From: Stackebrandtia endophytica | Lineage (GTDB): Bacteria > Actinomycetota > Actinomycetes > Mycobacteriales > Micromonosporaceae | Length of the DNA: 64,000 nucleotides | Direction: 5' to 3' | NCBI RefSeq assembly: GCF_006716355.1 | Contig: NZ_VFOW01000001.1 | Coordinates: forward strand, 4,774,001 to 4,838,000 | Shown: positions 34,541-43,919 of the stretch, in pieces | Layout of the letters: every line of letters begins with the position of its first letter | How positions within the stretch are numbered: the stretch's first letter is position 1 | The notes under the pieces: generated by a model | The model's input: only the letters and a program-made list of their open reading frames with translations | What the model was told of the DNA's origin: nothing | Databases searched by the model: none | Program-made: the position numbers and the translations under genes

Positions 34541-35206
34541 TCAGAACTTCGGAGAGTCCGGAGCCTCGAGCAGTCCCAACTTCAGCGCGGTCATCAACGC
34601 CTGCGCCCGGTTACCGGCACCCAGCTTCTCGTAGAGCTTCGAGATGTGGGTTTTAGCGGTCGACTCCGACACATACAGCTGCTTGGCGATACCCGCCACG
34701 CTCATGCCGTCGGCCAGCAGTTTCAACACCTGAGCCTCACGGGGAGACAGCTGCGGACCGGTGGGAGTCAACCGACGCTTCATCGCCTCGGCCAGATCGG
34801 CGGCCGTGAACGCGTTGGGGGTGGTGGCGGCGTGACGAGCCGCCGAGACCACGTCATCGGAGGGAGCAGATTTCGGTACGAAGGCACTCGCACCGGCTTC
34901 CAGCGCACCGAACAACTGATCGTCCCCGGCGTACATGGTCAACACGACGATTCCCATGGTGGGGTGAGATTTACGCAGTTTGCGGGTGGCTTCCAAACCG
35001 GAACCGTCGGGCAGCCGAAGATCCATGATCACGACGTTCGGTTGCAACGCGGCGGCCTTGCGCAGACCGTCTCCGGCGGTGGCGGCCTCGGCGACCACCT
35101 CAAACTGCGGGTCACGACTGAATGCGTGTCGCAGACCCTTGCGAATCAAATCGTGGTCGTCGACGATGAGCACGGTTGTCGATGACTCGTTATTGGGGCT
35201 GTTCAT
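34541..35206 (-). CDS. NarL/LuxR-family response regulator
   Basis: A 221-residue regulator. The receiver domain has VDDHDLIRKG and the phospho-acceptor Asp in VIMDLRLPDGSG; the C-terminal LuxR-type helix-turn-helix is LSPREAQVLKLLADG with STAKTHISKLYEKLGAGNR. It starts 4 nt after the stop of the histidine kinase gene and is its cognate partner. Target genes are unknown. Confidence 0.92.
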   Translation of the reverse strand: MNSPNNESSTTVLIVDDHDLIRKGLRHAFSRDPQFEVVAEAATAGDGLRKAAALQPNVVIMDLRLPDGSGLEATRKLRKSHPTMGIVVLTMYAGDDQLFGALEAGASAFVPKSAPSDDVVSAARHAATTPNAFTAADLAEAMKRRLTPTGPQLSPREAQVLKLLADGMSVAGIAKQLYVSESTAKTHISKLYEKLGAGNRAQALMTALKLGLLEAPDSPKF

Positions 35207-35210
35207 TTCG

Positions 35211-36905
35211 TTACTCCCTTACAGCTTCGGACGACACGCTACCCGGCCGGGCGGATGCCGCGAGCAGGACCGCGACCGTGGTGCCGTGTGGTTGTCGAGG
35301 CCGTATCTCCAGTGAGCCGCGGATACGTTCCGCGCGTTCGGACATAATGGTCAAACCGTACCGGCCGTCCCCGCCGTCGCCTCCGAGGCCTTTCCCATCG
35401 TCGGTGACTTCGATACGAGCGTACGGTGGATCGATCTCGCAGGTTACCCAGAGATTCTCGGCACGAGCGTGTTTACGAGCGTTGGTCATGGCCTCCTGGG
35501 CGATCCGCAGCAATTCGGCCTCGGTGGCGGCGGGCAGCCGTGCCCCGCCCTCGTCCAGTGACAGGTGCACTCGCAGACCCGCCGATGCGCCGATGGTTCG
35601 AGCGTAGTCGGCGATCGCGGTGGTCAGACCGCCCGCGCGGTCGACCTCACTGCGCAATTCGAACAGGGACAGCCGCAGTTCGGTGACCAACCGGGTCACC
35701 TCGTCGCGCAGCTCCTGCAACTGCTCCGCCGACTCACCGGCCCCCTCGGGCAGTTGAGCCAACGCGTGGTCGATCCCGTAGCCGAGCATGGCCAGTTCCT
35801 GGGCGATCCCGTCGTGGATCTCCCGTGCTAGTCGTTGACGCTCCTCGGTCGTGGCCAGCGACCGAACCTCGTCGAACAGCAGCGCCGTCTCCAGCCGCAA
35901 CGCGGCGGTACCGAGGCCCGACACCACCTCGTCGATGATCTCGGGGGTGAACCGGTCGGGTTCGTCACATTCGGCCAGCGCCAAACCGACCGTGCGTCGT
36001 TCGGCTATCAACGGGACCACCAGCGCCGACACCGGGCCGGACGTGCTTCGGGTCAGCGAAGCGTTGTCGGTGTGGGGTTGTTGATCGGCCCACGCGTCGG
36101 CCATGACCGCGTTGGAGGGCAGTGACGTCTCCCAGTCGACGCGATCGTCGGCCGACTGCGCCAACACCGCCAACCGATTACCCCCGGCGACCAACACGGC
36201 CGCCCGGTCGGCGTCGGTGATACCGCGCAGGCGCTGCACGATGTCGGTGGCTATACCGCCGGGATCGAGGGTTCCCCCCGGCAACTGACGAGCCACCGCC
36301 CGCAACTGGGTCAACAAGGCGGCAGCTTCGGCGTACGGCTGAGAACCCGACGGCACCTCGGCGTGCAACAGGCTGCGCAGCCAGTGACCGACGCCCGCCG
36401 CGATGACTCCGAAACCGATGGCCAAGGCGCATTCGAAGGCGAAAAGACGTTGGTCGTCGCCTCCGGTGGCCACTGCGGTGCCCCCCAGCGCCACCGCGGC
36501 GATCAGCGTCAGCACCGCCGCCTCGATGAGCCCCGGATACCGGGCCATCAGGTTGCCACGTTCGTCACCGGAGGCGCCGACGTCCTCGCGGATTCCCCCG
36601 AAGATCGCGGCCCCACCGATCGAGGCGACCAGGTACGGCAGCAGCCAACCGAAACCGTCGTCGGTGGAGAGGGTCCCCAGTACGACCACGATGACCTCGG
36701 CGAGCCGACCCGCCCGGCCGAGGATGGGTTGGGTGCCGGCGATCGTGGCCGGAATCGAGGCCACCGCCAGCAACCCGCACCACAACAGCACGGTGGGCAC
36801 GTCGACGCTCAACAGTCCGAGCGTCAGGACGAATCCGAAAAGTACCGCCCGAAGGCCGAGGGCGGGCACCAGCCAGCGCTCCTTCTTCCAGTCGCGTTCG
36901 CTCAT
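35211..36905 (-). CDS. GAF-containing sensor histidine kinase (HisKA_3 type)
   Basis: A 564-residue membrane kinase. Five or six membrane segments occupy about residues 12-180, a GAF-like domain about 205-345, the dimerisation domain follows with the phosphorylated His in REIHDGIAQELA (near 362), and the ATPase domain ends the protein with NARKHARA, DDGKGLGG and YGLTIMSERAERIRG. This is the NarX/DegS class that pairs with LuxR-type regulators, and the regulator gene follows directly. It starts 23 nt after the fadD stop behind a GGGGAGGG ribosome site. Confidence 0.92.
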   Translation of the reverse strand: MSERDWKKERWLVPALGLRAVLFGFVLTLGLLSVDVPTVLLWCGLLAVASIPATIAGTQPILGRAGRLAEVIVVVLGTLSTDDGFGWLLPYLVASIGGAAIFGGIREDVGASGDERGNLMARYPGLIEAAVLTLIAAVALGGTAVATGGDDQRLFAFECALAIGFGVIAAGVGHWLRSLLHAEVPSGSQPYAEAAALLTQLRAVARQLPGGTLDPGGIATDIVQRLRGITDADRAAVLVAGGNRLAVLAQSADDRVDWETSLPSNAVMADAWADQQPHTDNASLTRSTSGPVSALVVPLIAERRTVGLALAECDEPDRFTPEIIDEVVSGLGTAALRLETALLFDEVRSLATTEERQRLAREIHDGIAQELAMLGYGIDHALAQLPEGAGESAEQLQELRDEVTRLVTELRLSLFELRSEVDRAGGLTTAIADYARTIGASAGLRVHLSLDEGGARLPAATEAELLRIAQEAMTNARKHARAENLWVTCEIDPPYARIEVTDDGKGLGGDGGDGRYGLTIMSERAERIRGSLEIRPRQPHGTTVAVLLAASARPGSVSSEAVRE

Positions 36906-36928
36906 GCCCTCCCCAGGAATCCGTGCGG

Positions 36929-38731
36929 CTATGACGAGTAGATCGCCTCGAAGTCCGCCGCGTACTTCTCCAACACTACGTTGCGTTTGACGCTCTGTTT
37001 GGGAGTGACCTCACCGGTTTCCTGCGACAGGGCGGCGGACAGGATTCGATAGGTCTTGATCGATTCCGCCTTGGACACCGTGGCATTGGCCGACGCGATG
37101 GCCTCATCGATCTCCGCGCGAACCTCGGCGTCGTCGACGAGGTCGGCGATCGTGGTGTCGGCGGGCCGGTCGTGACGCTCCAACCAGCTGGGCAGCGCCT
37201 CCGGGTCCAGGGAGATCAATGCGGAGATGAACGGTTTGCCGTCACCGATCACCAGAGCCTGTCCGACCAGCGGGTGGGCGCGGATGACGTCCTCCAGCGG
37301 AGCGGGAGCGACATTCTTCCCACCGGCGGTGACGATGATCTCCTTGATGCGGCCGGTGATCTTCAGGTAGCCGTCCTTGTCGATCTCGGCGACGTCACCG
37401 GTCTTCAGCCAGCCGTCCTCGTTGAACGACTCCTCGGTGGCCTCCTGGTTGTGCCAGTAGCCCTTGAAGACCTGCGGCCCCTTGATCAGCAGTTCACCGT
37501 TGTCGGCGATGCGGATGGAGGTTCCCGGGGTGGGTTTGCCGACCGTTCCGATTCGCAACGCGTCGTCGAGGTTGATCGAGATGACCGGTGACGTCTCGGT
37601 CAGGCCGTAGCCCTCGTAGACGGTGATGCCGGCGCCCCGGAAGAAGTGCGCCAGACGCTCTCCCAGCGGCGCACCACCCGAGATCGCCTTGTCGCAACGG
37701 CCACCCATCAGGGTGCGGATCTTGGAGTAGACCAGCTTGTCGAACAGGCCGTGCTTGAGCTTCAGCAGCAGGCCTGGTCCGCCGGTGTCCATCGCGCGGC
37801 TGTAATCGATCGCGGTCCGGGCGGCGGCGTCGAAGATCTTGCCCTTGCCGCCGTCGATGGCCTTCTGCTGGGCTCCGTTGAAGACCTTCTCGAACACCCG
37901 CGGGACCGCGACGAGGAACGTGGGTCGGAACCCGGGCAGCGTGGCCACCAGGTCGGCGGGATTGCCGATGTGACCGACCTGCACGCGGGCCTGAACACAG
38001 CCGACCTGGATGATGCGGGCCAGCACGTGCGCCAGCGGCAGGAACATCAGTGTCGTGGAGGTGTCGTTGAACATCGACGACACGCTGGGCAACACGTTGG
38101 CGATGTCGGCGACCAGGTTGCGGTGGGTGAGCTCGCAGCCCTTCGGGCGTCCGGTGGTTCCCGAGGTGTAGACGATCGTGGCCACGTCGTCGGCCTTGGC
38201 CGACAGGCGGCGCTCCTCGATGTCCCCGTCGAAGTCCTTGGCGGCGTCCTTCAGTTTCCGGAGCCCGTCGGATTCGATCTCCCAGAGGTTGGCGACCTGC
38301 GGAACCGAGTCGCGGATCGACTCGACCAGTTTGGTGTGGGCGTCGAGCTCGGTGATGATGGCGACGGCCTCGGAGTCCGACAGGATCCAGTGGATCTGTT
38401 CGGCGCTGGAGGTGTCGTAGACCGGGACGGTGACGGCCCCGGCGACCCAGATCGCGTAGTCGAGGACGGTCCATTCGTATCGGGTGCGTGACATCAGACC
38501 GACGCGATCGCCGGGTTTGATCCCGGCGGCGGCCAGTCCCTTGGCAACCTCGACAACCTCGTCGCGAAACTGCGTGGTGGTGATGTCTCGCCAGCCCGAA
38601 CCACTGGGCACCGCGAACAAGAGGTCGTTCGGGTGCTGCTCGGCGTTGACCCACATGGCGGTTGTGGTGTTGTCGGCGTCTGGCACTTCAACTGCCGGGG
38701 GCACTGCGTATTCGCGCACGGCTGACTCCAT
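36929..38731 (-). CDS. Long-chain fatty-acid-CoA ligase, FadD15-like
   Basis: A 600-residue AMP-forming acyl-CoA synthetase. Visible motifs are the P-loop YTSGTTGRPKGCE (near residue 190), GYGLTETSP, and the C-terminal GRIKEIIVTAGGKNVAP with its catalytic-lysine region. Sequence style and length match FadD15 of mycobacteria. ATG 38731 (MESAVREYAVPP) is favoured by family length; an in-frame ATG at 38782 adds 17 residues and lies closer to a TAGCGT hexamer, so it is possible. It leads a fadD-HK-RR operon, linking lipid metabolism to a sensor. Confidence 0.88.
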   Translation of the reverse strand: MESAVREYAVPPAVEVPDADNTTTAMWVNAEQHPNDLLFAVPSGSGWRDITTTQFRDEVVEVAKGLAAAGIKPGDRVGLMSRTRYEWTVLDYAIWVAGAVTVPVYDTSSAEQIHWILSDSEAVAIITELDAHTKLVESIRDSVPQVANLWEIESDGLRKLKDAAKDFDGDIEERRLSAKADDVATIVYTSGTTGRPKGCELTHRNLVADIANVLPSVSSMFNDTSTTLMFLPLAHVLARIIQVGCVQARVQVGHIGNPADLVATLPGFRPTFLVAVPRVFEKVFNGAQQKAIDGGKGKIFDAAARTAIDYSRAMDTGGPGLLLKLKHGLFDKLVYSKIRTLMGGRCDKAISGGAPLGERLAHFFRGAGITVYEGYGLTETSPVISINLDDALRIGTVGKPTPGTSIRIADNGELLIKGPQVFKGYWHNQEATEESFNEDGWLKTGDVAEIDKDGYLKITGRIKEIIVTAGGKNVAPAPLEDVIRAHPLVGQALVIGDGKPFISALISLDPEALPSWLERHDRPADTTIADLVDDAEVRAEIDEAIASANATVSKAESIKTYRILSAALSQETGEVTPKQSVKRNVVLEKYAADFEAIYSS

Positions 38732-38845
38732 TGACTGTTTCGCGGCGACGTCATCGACGCAGAAACTCCGTGGTTTCTTCATTTGGTGTAGTGAAACGCT
38801 ACCGCCCTCGACCTGCGATTGCATAGAGCAGGGCAAGATACGGAC

Positions 38846-39232
38846 GTGCCACAACTTGATCTCATTATTGACACGTATGTTCACGCTGACCCCGAAACGG
38901 TGGCGATCCGGGTCGCGGATCCGGCGTTGGCGGCGCAATTGTGGATGGATTGGACAGTTGAGGTCGCCGAGCAACGCGGGGTCGAAGGGGTTCGATGGAA
39001 CCTGGCGGATTCCCGGGTCGTCGGCAGTACCGAGGTGTGGATCGAACCGTGTGGCGGGCACTCACTGTTGCACACCTTCGTCCGAGTGGACCGGGCCACC
39101 GGACCGTGGCCGCGGTGGCGTGCCGCGTGGTTGCGTCGTCGGACCCGGTCCCGCCTGTCACGGACATTGTGGAACCTGAAGGACGAAGTGGAGGCGGTGG
39201 CGTCCGGCCTGGACCGTCACGCAGGCTCCTGA
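38846..39232 (+). CDS. SRPBCC-fold protein, divergent from fadD
   Basis: A 128-residue protein from GTG 38846. The pattern VHADPETVAIRVADP, WTVEVAEQRG, VGSTEVWIEP and the long C-terminal amphipathic helix fit the SRPBCC/START-like ligand-binding fold, although with more Arg/Trp than usual. It lies in line with a second SRPBCC gene and a glucokinase. No enzyme activity is predicted; lipid or polyketide binding is possible. Confidence 0.6.
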   Translation: MPQLDLIIDTYVHADPETVAIRVADPALAAQLWMDWTVEVAEQRGVEGVRWNLADSRVVGSTEVWIEPCGGHSLLHTFVRVDRATGPWPRWRAAWLRRRTRSRLSRTLWNLKDEVEAVASGLDRHAGS

Positions 39233-39269
39233 CGCGCCTCGGGAGGCACTAGGAGTACGCTGCCTGACC

Positions 39270-39716
39270 ATGGCCGACTCTTCGACGCAATCGATACAGA
39301 TCGCCGCTCCCGCGGCAGAGACGTTCAAGGTCATCACCGATTTCGCGCGCTATCCGGAGTGGATCAGCGACGTGAAGTCCATCGAGGTTCTCGAAGAGTT
39401 CGAGGACGGTTACGCCCACCTGGTGAGATTTCAGCTCGACGCGGGGATCCTCAAGGACGCCTACGAGTTGCGATACCAGTACTCCGATGATCTGCGTCGC
39501 ATCAGTTGGACCCTCGACCGCCCCTCCTCGGTGCAGAAATCGCAGGAGGGTTCCTACGACGTCACCGATAACGGTGACGGAACGACAACGGTCGTGTACA
39601 CCCTGGCGGTGGACCTGAGCATTCCGATGCTCGGCATGTTCAAACGCAAAGCCGAGAAGATGATTATGGACTCGGCGTTGAAGAACCTGAAGAAGCGCGT
39701 GGAGGAGCTGGCGTGA
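39270..39716 (+). CDS. SRPBCC family (polyketide cyclase/dehydrase-like) protein
   Basis: A 148-residue protein of the SRPBCC superfamily: IAAPAAETFKVITDFARYPEW at the N-terminus, a curved sheet, and a C-terminal helix (MIMDSALKNLKKRVEEL) closing a hydrophobic cavity. Proteins of this kind next to FadD15 and a ROK kinase are conserved in actinobacteria; the ligand is unknown. TACGCT about 12 nt upstream may be its -10 box. Its stop overlaps the glucokinase GTG by four bases. Confidence 0.82.
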   Translation: MADSSTQSIQIAAPAAETFKVITDFARYPEWISDVKSIEVLEEFEDGYAHLVRFQLDAGILKDAYELRYQYSDDLRRISWTLDRPSSVQKSQEGSYDVTDNGDGTTTVVYTLAVDLSIPMLGMFKRKAEKMIMDSALKNLKKRVEELA

Positions 39717-40654
39717 GCCGAACCATCGGAATCGACATCGGCGGTACCAAGGTTCTGGCGGGGGTCGTCGACCCCGAGGGCGAGGTCGTCACGTCCCGAC
39801 TGCGGTCCACCCCGGCCGCCGACGTGGTCGCGATCCGCGATGTGATCGTCGAGTCGGTGGCCGAACTGCGCGCCGAGTACGAGGTCTCGGCCGTGGGGAT
39901 CGGTGCGGCCGGCTGGATCGACTCCAGCCGCTCCACCGTCCAGTTCGCCCCCAACCTGGCCTGGCGGGACGAGCCGCTGCGGGACCTGCTCGCCGCACAC
40001 ATCGACCTGCCGATCGTGGTCGAGAACGACGCCAACGTCGCCGCCTGGGCGGAGTTCCAGTACGGCGCCGCCCGGGACGCCGACAGCGCCGCACTGTTCA
40101 CCGTCGGAACCGGCATCGGTGGAGGGATCGTCCTCAACGGAGACCTGGTGCGCGGTTCACACGGCATCGCCGCCGAATTCGGTCACACCCTCGCCGTTCC
40201 CGACGGCACCGAATGCGGTTGCGGTCGACACGGCTGCCTGGAGCAGTACGCCAGCGGCAATGCACTGGTGCGGTTCGCGAAGGAGGCCGCCGCCGGAAAC
40301 CCCTCGGAGGCGACACTGTTGTTGAAGTCCGCCGACGGGGAGGTCGACGACATCGACGGCCCCATGGTGACCGAGGCTGCTCGTGCCGGAGACCCGGTGT
40401 CGGTGGCGGCCTTCGTGAAGGTCGGCGGATACCTGGGGGAGGCACTGGCCGACATGGTGCAGCTGCTCGACCCGGACATCCTGGTCATCGGCGGCGGCGT
40501 CATCAACGCGGGTGAACTGCTGTTGGCTCCGGCTCGCCAGCGCTATCGAGCGGTGCTGCACGCCCGCAGCCGCCTTCCGGTCGCCGAGATCGTCGCCGCG
40601 CAGATGGGCCCGCAGGCCGGCATCATCGGTGCCGCCGACCTGGCACGCCGCTGA
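39713..40654 (+). CDS. glk: ROK-family glucokinase
   Basis: A 313-residue sugar kinase. The N-terminal phosphate loop is IGIDIGGTKVLAG; the catalytic Asp is in VENDANVAAWAE; the ROK zinc site CGCGRHGCLEQYASG (about residues 162-176) is intact. This is the usual polyphosphate- or ATP-dependent glucokinase type of actinobacteria. GTG overlaps the SRPBCC stop. Confidence 0.88.
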   Translation: MSRTIGIDIGGTKVLAGVVDPEGEVVTSRLRSTPAADVVAIRDVIVESVAELRAEYEVSAVGIGAAGWIDSSRSTVQFAPNLAWRDEPLRDLLAAHIDLPIVVENDANVAAWAEFQYGAARDADSAALFTVGTGIGGGIVLNGDLVRGSHGIAAEFGHTLAVPDGTECGCGRHGCLEQYASGNALVRFAKEAAAGNPSEATLLLKSADGEVDDIDGPMVTEAARAGDPVSVAAFVKVGGYLGEALADMVQLLDPDILVIGGGVINAGELLLAPARQRYRAVLHARSRLPVAEIVAAQMGPQAGIIGAADLARR

Positions 40655-40655
40655 C

Positions 40656-40727
40656 CCCGCGTCGAACTTCGGCGAACCCGGTTTTCTCCCCGCATCGCCG
40701 TGACGGTGAACGTCGCGTCGACGCGGG
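40656..40727 (+). other. Inverted repeat after the glucokinase gene
   Basis: CCCGCGTCGA (40656-40665) and TCGACGCGGG (40718-40727) are perfect 10-nt complements 52 nt apart, starting just after the stop codon. Could form a terminator with a large branched loop. The rest of the gap to 40951 shows nothing else. Confidence 0.3.
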
Positions 40728-40951
40728 CACTCGCTGTGTATGCCACGGCGTCACCCGACCACGGTGGTGTTCCCGCGCTCCGCTGTCGAAGGGGTGCCAG
40801 ACCACTTCATCACCTGTCCCCACTCACGGCACCCGGTTTCTTCGCACCGTACTGCGAGGGGATGCGCTCACACCATGGTGGACTATTCGGTTTCCGCCGG
40901 TGGCGTTCGAAGCTGTCTAAGCTCAAGGTAGTTCCCACCCCGAGGAGAGCC

Positions 40952-42148
40952 ATGAGCTTTACCGCTGAAGCCGCCCTAATCGCCCCCGAACTGCGGCAGT
41001 TGCGCCGCGAGCTACATCGAATCCCCGAAATCGGACTCGTCCTCCCCAAGACGCAGGCCAAGGTCCTCGAAGCGTTGGCGGGCCTTGGACTGGAGATCAG
41101 CACCGGAACCGACCTGTCGTCGGTGACCGCCGTGCTGCGCGGGGGTGCCGGATCGAACGGACCGGTGGTCCTGCTGCGCGGTGACATGGACGCCCTGCCG
41201 ATCATCGAGGAATCGGGGGAGGAGTTCAGTTCCGAACACATCGGAGCCATGCACGCCTGCGGCCACGACCTGCACACCGCCGGGTTGGTCGGTGCGGCCC
41301 GGTTGTTGGCGGCGCGCCGCGATGAACTGCCCGGTGACGTGGTCTTCATGTTCCAGCCGGGTGAGGAGGGCTTCGACGGAGCCTCCTTCATGATCACCGA
41401 AGGCGTACTGGAGGCCGCGGGTCGGCCGGCCGACGCCGCCTACGGCATCCACGTCATGTCGTCGTTCCTGCCGACCGGGGTGTTCTCGGCTCGTCCGGGA
41501 CGGTTGATGGCGGCCTCGGACGGACTGTTCGTTCGGGTGATCGGTGCCGGCGGGCACGGTTCGCGACCCGACGACGCGTTGGACCCGATCCCGGTGGCCG
41601 CGCAGATGGTCACCGCGTTGCAGAACCTGGTGACTCGTCGGTTCGACGTGTTCGATCCGGTGGTGTTGACCGTCGGCAGCTTCCATTCCGGAACACGCCG
41701 CAACATCATTCCCGACGATGCGACCTTCGAGGCGACCATCCGCAGCTTCTCCACCGAGGTCAGTGACCGGATGGCGGAGTTGGCATCGAAACTGTGCCGG
41801 GAGATCGCCGCGGCCAACGGCCTCGACGCCGAGGTCCGCTACGACCGGGAGTACCCGGCGACCATCAACGACACCGCCGAATACGAATTCGCCGCCGACA
41901 CCGCGCGGCAGTTGTTCGGTGACGACCGATTCAGCTTGATGGACAACCCCCTGATGGGGTCGGAAGACTTCTCCCGGGTGCTGGATCAAGTCCCCGGCGC
42001 GTACGTCTTCCTGGGCGCGAGCCGCCAGAAGGACCCGCAGGACGCGCCGTCGAACCACTCGCCTCGGGCGGCGTTCGACGACGGTGTGCTGGCCGACGGC
42101 TCGGCGTTGTTGGCGGAACTGGCTCTACGACGTATGAACCGAGGGTGA
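40952..42148 (+). CDS. M20-family amidohydrolase/aminoacylase
   Basis: A 398-residue zinc hydrolase of the M20D type, which removes acyl groups from amino acids or small amides. LLRGDMDALPI and HACGHDLHTAGLVGAA give the metal ligands, and QPGEEGFDGA the general base region. ATG 40952 follows GAGGAGAG. Substrate unknown. It is convergent with the LysE exporter gene. Confidence 0.88.
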   Translation: MSFTAEAALIAPELRQLRRELHRIPEIGLVLPKTQAKVLEALAGLGLEISTGTDLSSVTAVLRGGAGSNGPVVLLRGDMDALPIIEESGEEFSSEHIGAMHACGHDLHTAGLVGAARLLAARRDELPGDVVFMFQPGEEGFDGASFMITEGVLEAAGRPADAAYGIHVMSSFLPTGVFSARPGRLMAASDGLFVRVIGAGGHGSRPDDALDPIPVAAQMVTALQNLVTRRFDVFDPVVLTVGSFHSGTRRNIIPDDATFEATIRSFSTEVSDRMAELASKLCREIAAANGLDAEVRYDREYPATINDTAEYEFAADTARQLFGDDRFSLMDNPLMGSEDFSRVLDQVPGAYVFLGASRQKDPQDAPSNHSPRAAFDDGVLADGSALLAELALRRMNRG

Positions 42149-42159
42149 GTCACGGATGG

Positions 42160-42195
42160 TTCGGCCGGGGCGGGTGCCACGCCTTCCCGGCCGGA
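42160..42195. terminator. Bidirectional terminator between M20 and LysE genes
   Basis: TTCGGCCGGG (42160-42169) pairs with CCCGGCCGGA (42186-42195), one G-U pair, with GCG/CGC inside. It fills the gap between the two stops. Confidence 0.75.
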
Positions 42196-42804
42196 TCACC
42201 ACAGTCGGATGAACTCCACCGCGAAACTGACGGCGAATCCACACAGGATCACCCCGGACACCCGGTCGAACCACACCCTTCTGGCCGGTGTCAACACCCT
42301 GCGCAGTGCGGTGGCGGCCGCCGCCAATCCCAGAAACCACAACCACGACGCCGAAATCGTTCCCGCCGCGAATGTGGCCCGGCCGGTGACGCTTTGTGCC
42401 GCGATGGCTGCGCCGAGAATTCCGACCGTATCGATAATCGCATGTGGATTGAACAGTGAAGCGGCGACGGCTTTCGAGATGACCTGTTTGGGCGAGGTAA
42501 TCGCAGGGACTTCAGTATCGGAATTGATGACCTTGGTCCGCAGCGATTTCACCCCAAGATAGGTCAAAAAGCCGCAACCCGCCAACAATAGGGCACCCTG
42601 CAATCCGGGAACCTGGCTCAGTAGGGCGCTGGCGCCCAGGGCGCCGGCGAGAATCAGCAGGCTGTCGCAGGTGGCCGCCGCCAGAACGGTCCATAGTGCG
42701 CGCGGCATTCCCAGGCTCAATCCCTGGCTGAACACCAGAATATTCTGGGCTCCAATGGGGATGATCAAGGCAAGGCCGAACGTGAGTCCGGTCAGGAAGG
42801 TCAT
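42196..42804 (-). CDS. LysE/ArgO-family amino-acid exporter
   Basis: A 202-residue membrane protein with about six helices. The N-terminal LALIIPIGAQNILVFSQGL is the LysE signature (Pro-Ile-Gly-Ala-Gln-Asn), and the SLFNPHAIIDTVG segment is the ArgO/LysE second motif. It should export lysine, arginine or related amino acids. ATG 42804 begins directly before the first helix; the longer frame to 42885 adds a Cys-rich unlikely extension. No LysG-type regulator is adjacent. Confidence 0.85.
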   Translation of the reverse strand: MTFLTGLTFGLALIIPIGAQNILVFSQGLSLGMPRALWTVLAAATCDSLLILAGALGASALLSQVPGLQGALLLAGCGFLTYLGVKSLRTKVINSDTEVPAITSPKQVISKAVAASLFNPHAIIDTVGILGAAIAAQSVTGRATFAAGTISASWLWFLGLAAAATALRRVLTPARRVWFDRVSGVILCGFAVSFAVEFIRLW

Positions 42805-42935
42805 GCTCACGGAGGCACACCATAGCCAGGTTCCGAATCGGAAACAAGGGCAGGTGCATAGTCGCTGATGAATGGCGGGTGACATTCATTCGCGGCTTAC
42901 TTAGTAGGTGTTCAACAATGTCCGAAGGGGAAGAT

Positions 42936-43448
42936 TTATACCTTTTCGGATATGGTGGGATCGTGCGAGGTCAATAGGTCGAACAGCAGGAGAAGGTTCT
43001 GGCGCACATCCTCGAAAGTGGACAAAGCCTCGATCTCGGTGCGGTTCCACCACCGGAATGGATGCGCCGGCTCCGTGACCGGGGAATCGTCATCACTGAT
43101 CACCACGTACTTGTGATCGATGTGAATGTGTGGCCGGTCCAGATGGTTGTCCCGTTCGATCCGGTGCTCCATGATCCAGCAGGGCAATGCGACGACGGGG
43201 TCATCCGTCGCGACCCGCAGCGACGGATTCGGATCCCACCGCCGGAACCCGGTCAACCCGGTCTCCTCGGCCACCTCGCGCAACGCGGCCTCCTCGGGGT
43301 TCTCATCGGACTCGACATGACCACCGGCCTGCATCCACCGGCCAAGCAGCGGATGCTCGATGAGACCGGTGCGCCAGCCGTGCTGCCGGTCATGATGGAA
43401 GATGTAGGCGCTGGCGGTCGCGTGTTTGATCAACCCGGTATTAGTCAC
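42936..43448 (-). CDS. NUDIX hydrolase
   Basis: A 170-residue NUDIX protein. The NUDIX box is intact: GHVESDENPEEAALREVAEE followed by TGL, about residues 42-65. Histidines nearby (HIHIDHKYV) resemble NUDIX proteins acting on nucleotide sugars or 8-oxo-dGTP-like substrates; specificity cannot be read. An AT-rich gap separates it from the LysE gene. Confidence 0.88.
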   Translation of the reverse strand: MTNTGLIKHATASAYIFHHDRQHGWRTGLIEHPLLGRWMQAGGHVESDENPEEAALREVAEETGLTGFRRWDPNPSLRVATDDPVVALPCWIMEHRIERDNHLDRPHIHIDHKYVVISDDDSPVTEPAHPFRWWNRTEIEALSTFEDVRQNLLLLFDLLTSHDPTISEKV

Positions 43449-43528
43449 CCGACCAACCTAGGTTCCGGGGCCGACAATCCCTCGGTGAGGTGGCTTCCCT
43501 TCGGTCGACGCGATCCGCGGCGACCCGA

Positions 43529-43843
43529 TCATCGGGCGTCGGGTCCGGCACCGTGTGGCCCACCGGCGCCATCCACCCGGTCTCCTGCGCCCCGTTCGGC
43601 ATGACGTGGTGAGTTCGTGGGCGCCCATGATGCCGACGTGGTTGCCGGTGTCGACGACGTGTTGCGTCCGTCCCGATCGCGGTCATGCACGTCAGGTGGA
43701 GTGCCTTCGATGGTTTGTCCCAGCCGAATATCCACAATCCGAGGGAAGCTGGATCCCAGGAAGAACGTGGCCAGTCCCTCGATGGTCGGTGGGGCGCCGA
43801 CGATGTCATCGATGAAGGCGAATAGGCCGATCGGCCGTACGGA
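43529..43843 (-). pseudogene. Possible decayed coding remnant
   Basis: In this 470-base gap the minus strand shows a protein-like run IDDIVGAPPTIEGLATFF followed by PRIVDIRLGQTIEG, in a frame with no usable start codon upstream (stop at about 43846, only GTG 43735 inside the run). Shortly downstream another frame gives a second plausible run, VVDTGNHVGIMGAHELTT. Two protein-like pieces in different frames suggest an old gene broken by frameshifts. Not recognised, and could be chance. Confidence 0.22.
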
Positions 43844-43919
43844 TCATGGGCCCGGTGGTCTCGCTCGTCGGTTCAGGTAAGCTTGCCCAAATTTTACGCA
43901 ATGTAGAAGGAGTTTCGCG

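Noticed and set aside
43876-43894. Iron-box-like sequence before the DUF3817 gene
   Set aside because: Only about 12 of 19 matches to the IdeR consensus and a broken right half; too weak compared with 54703-54721.
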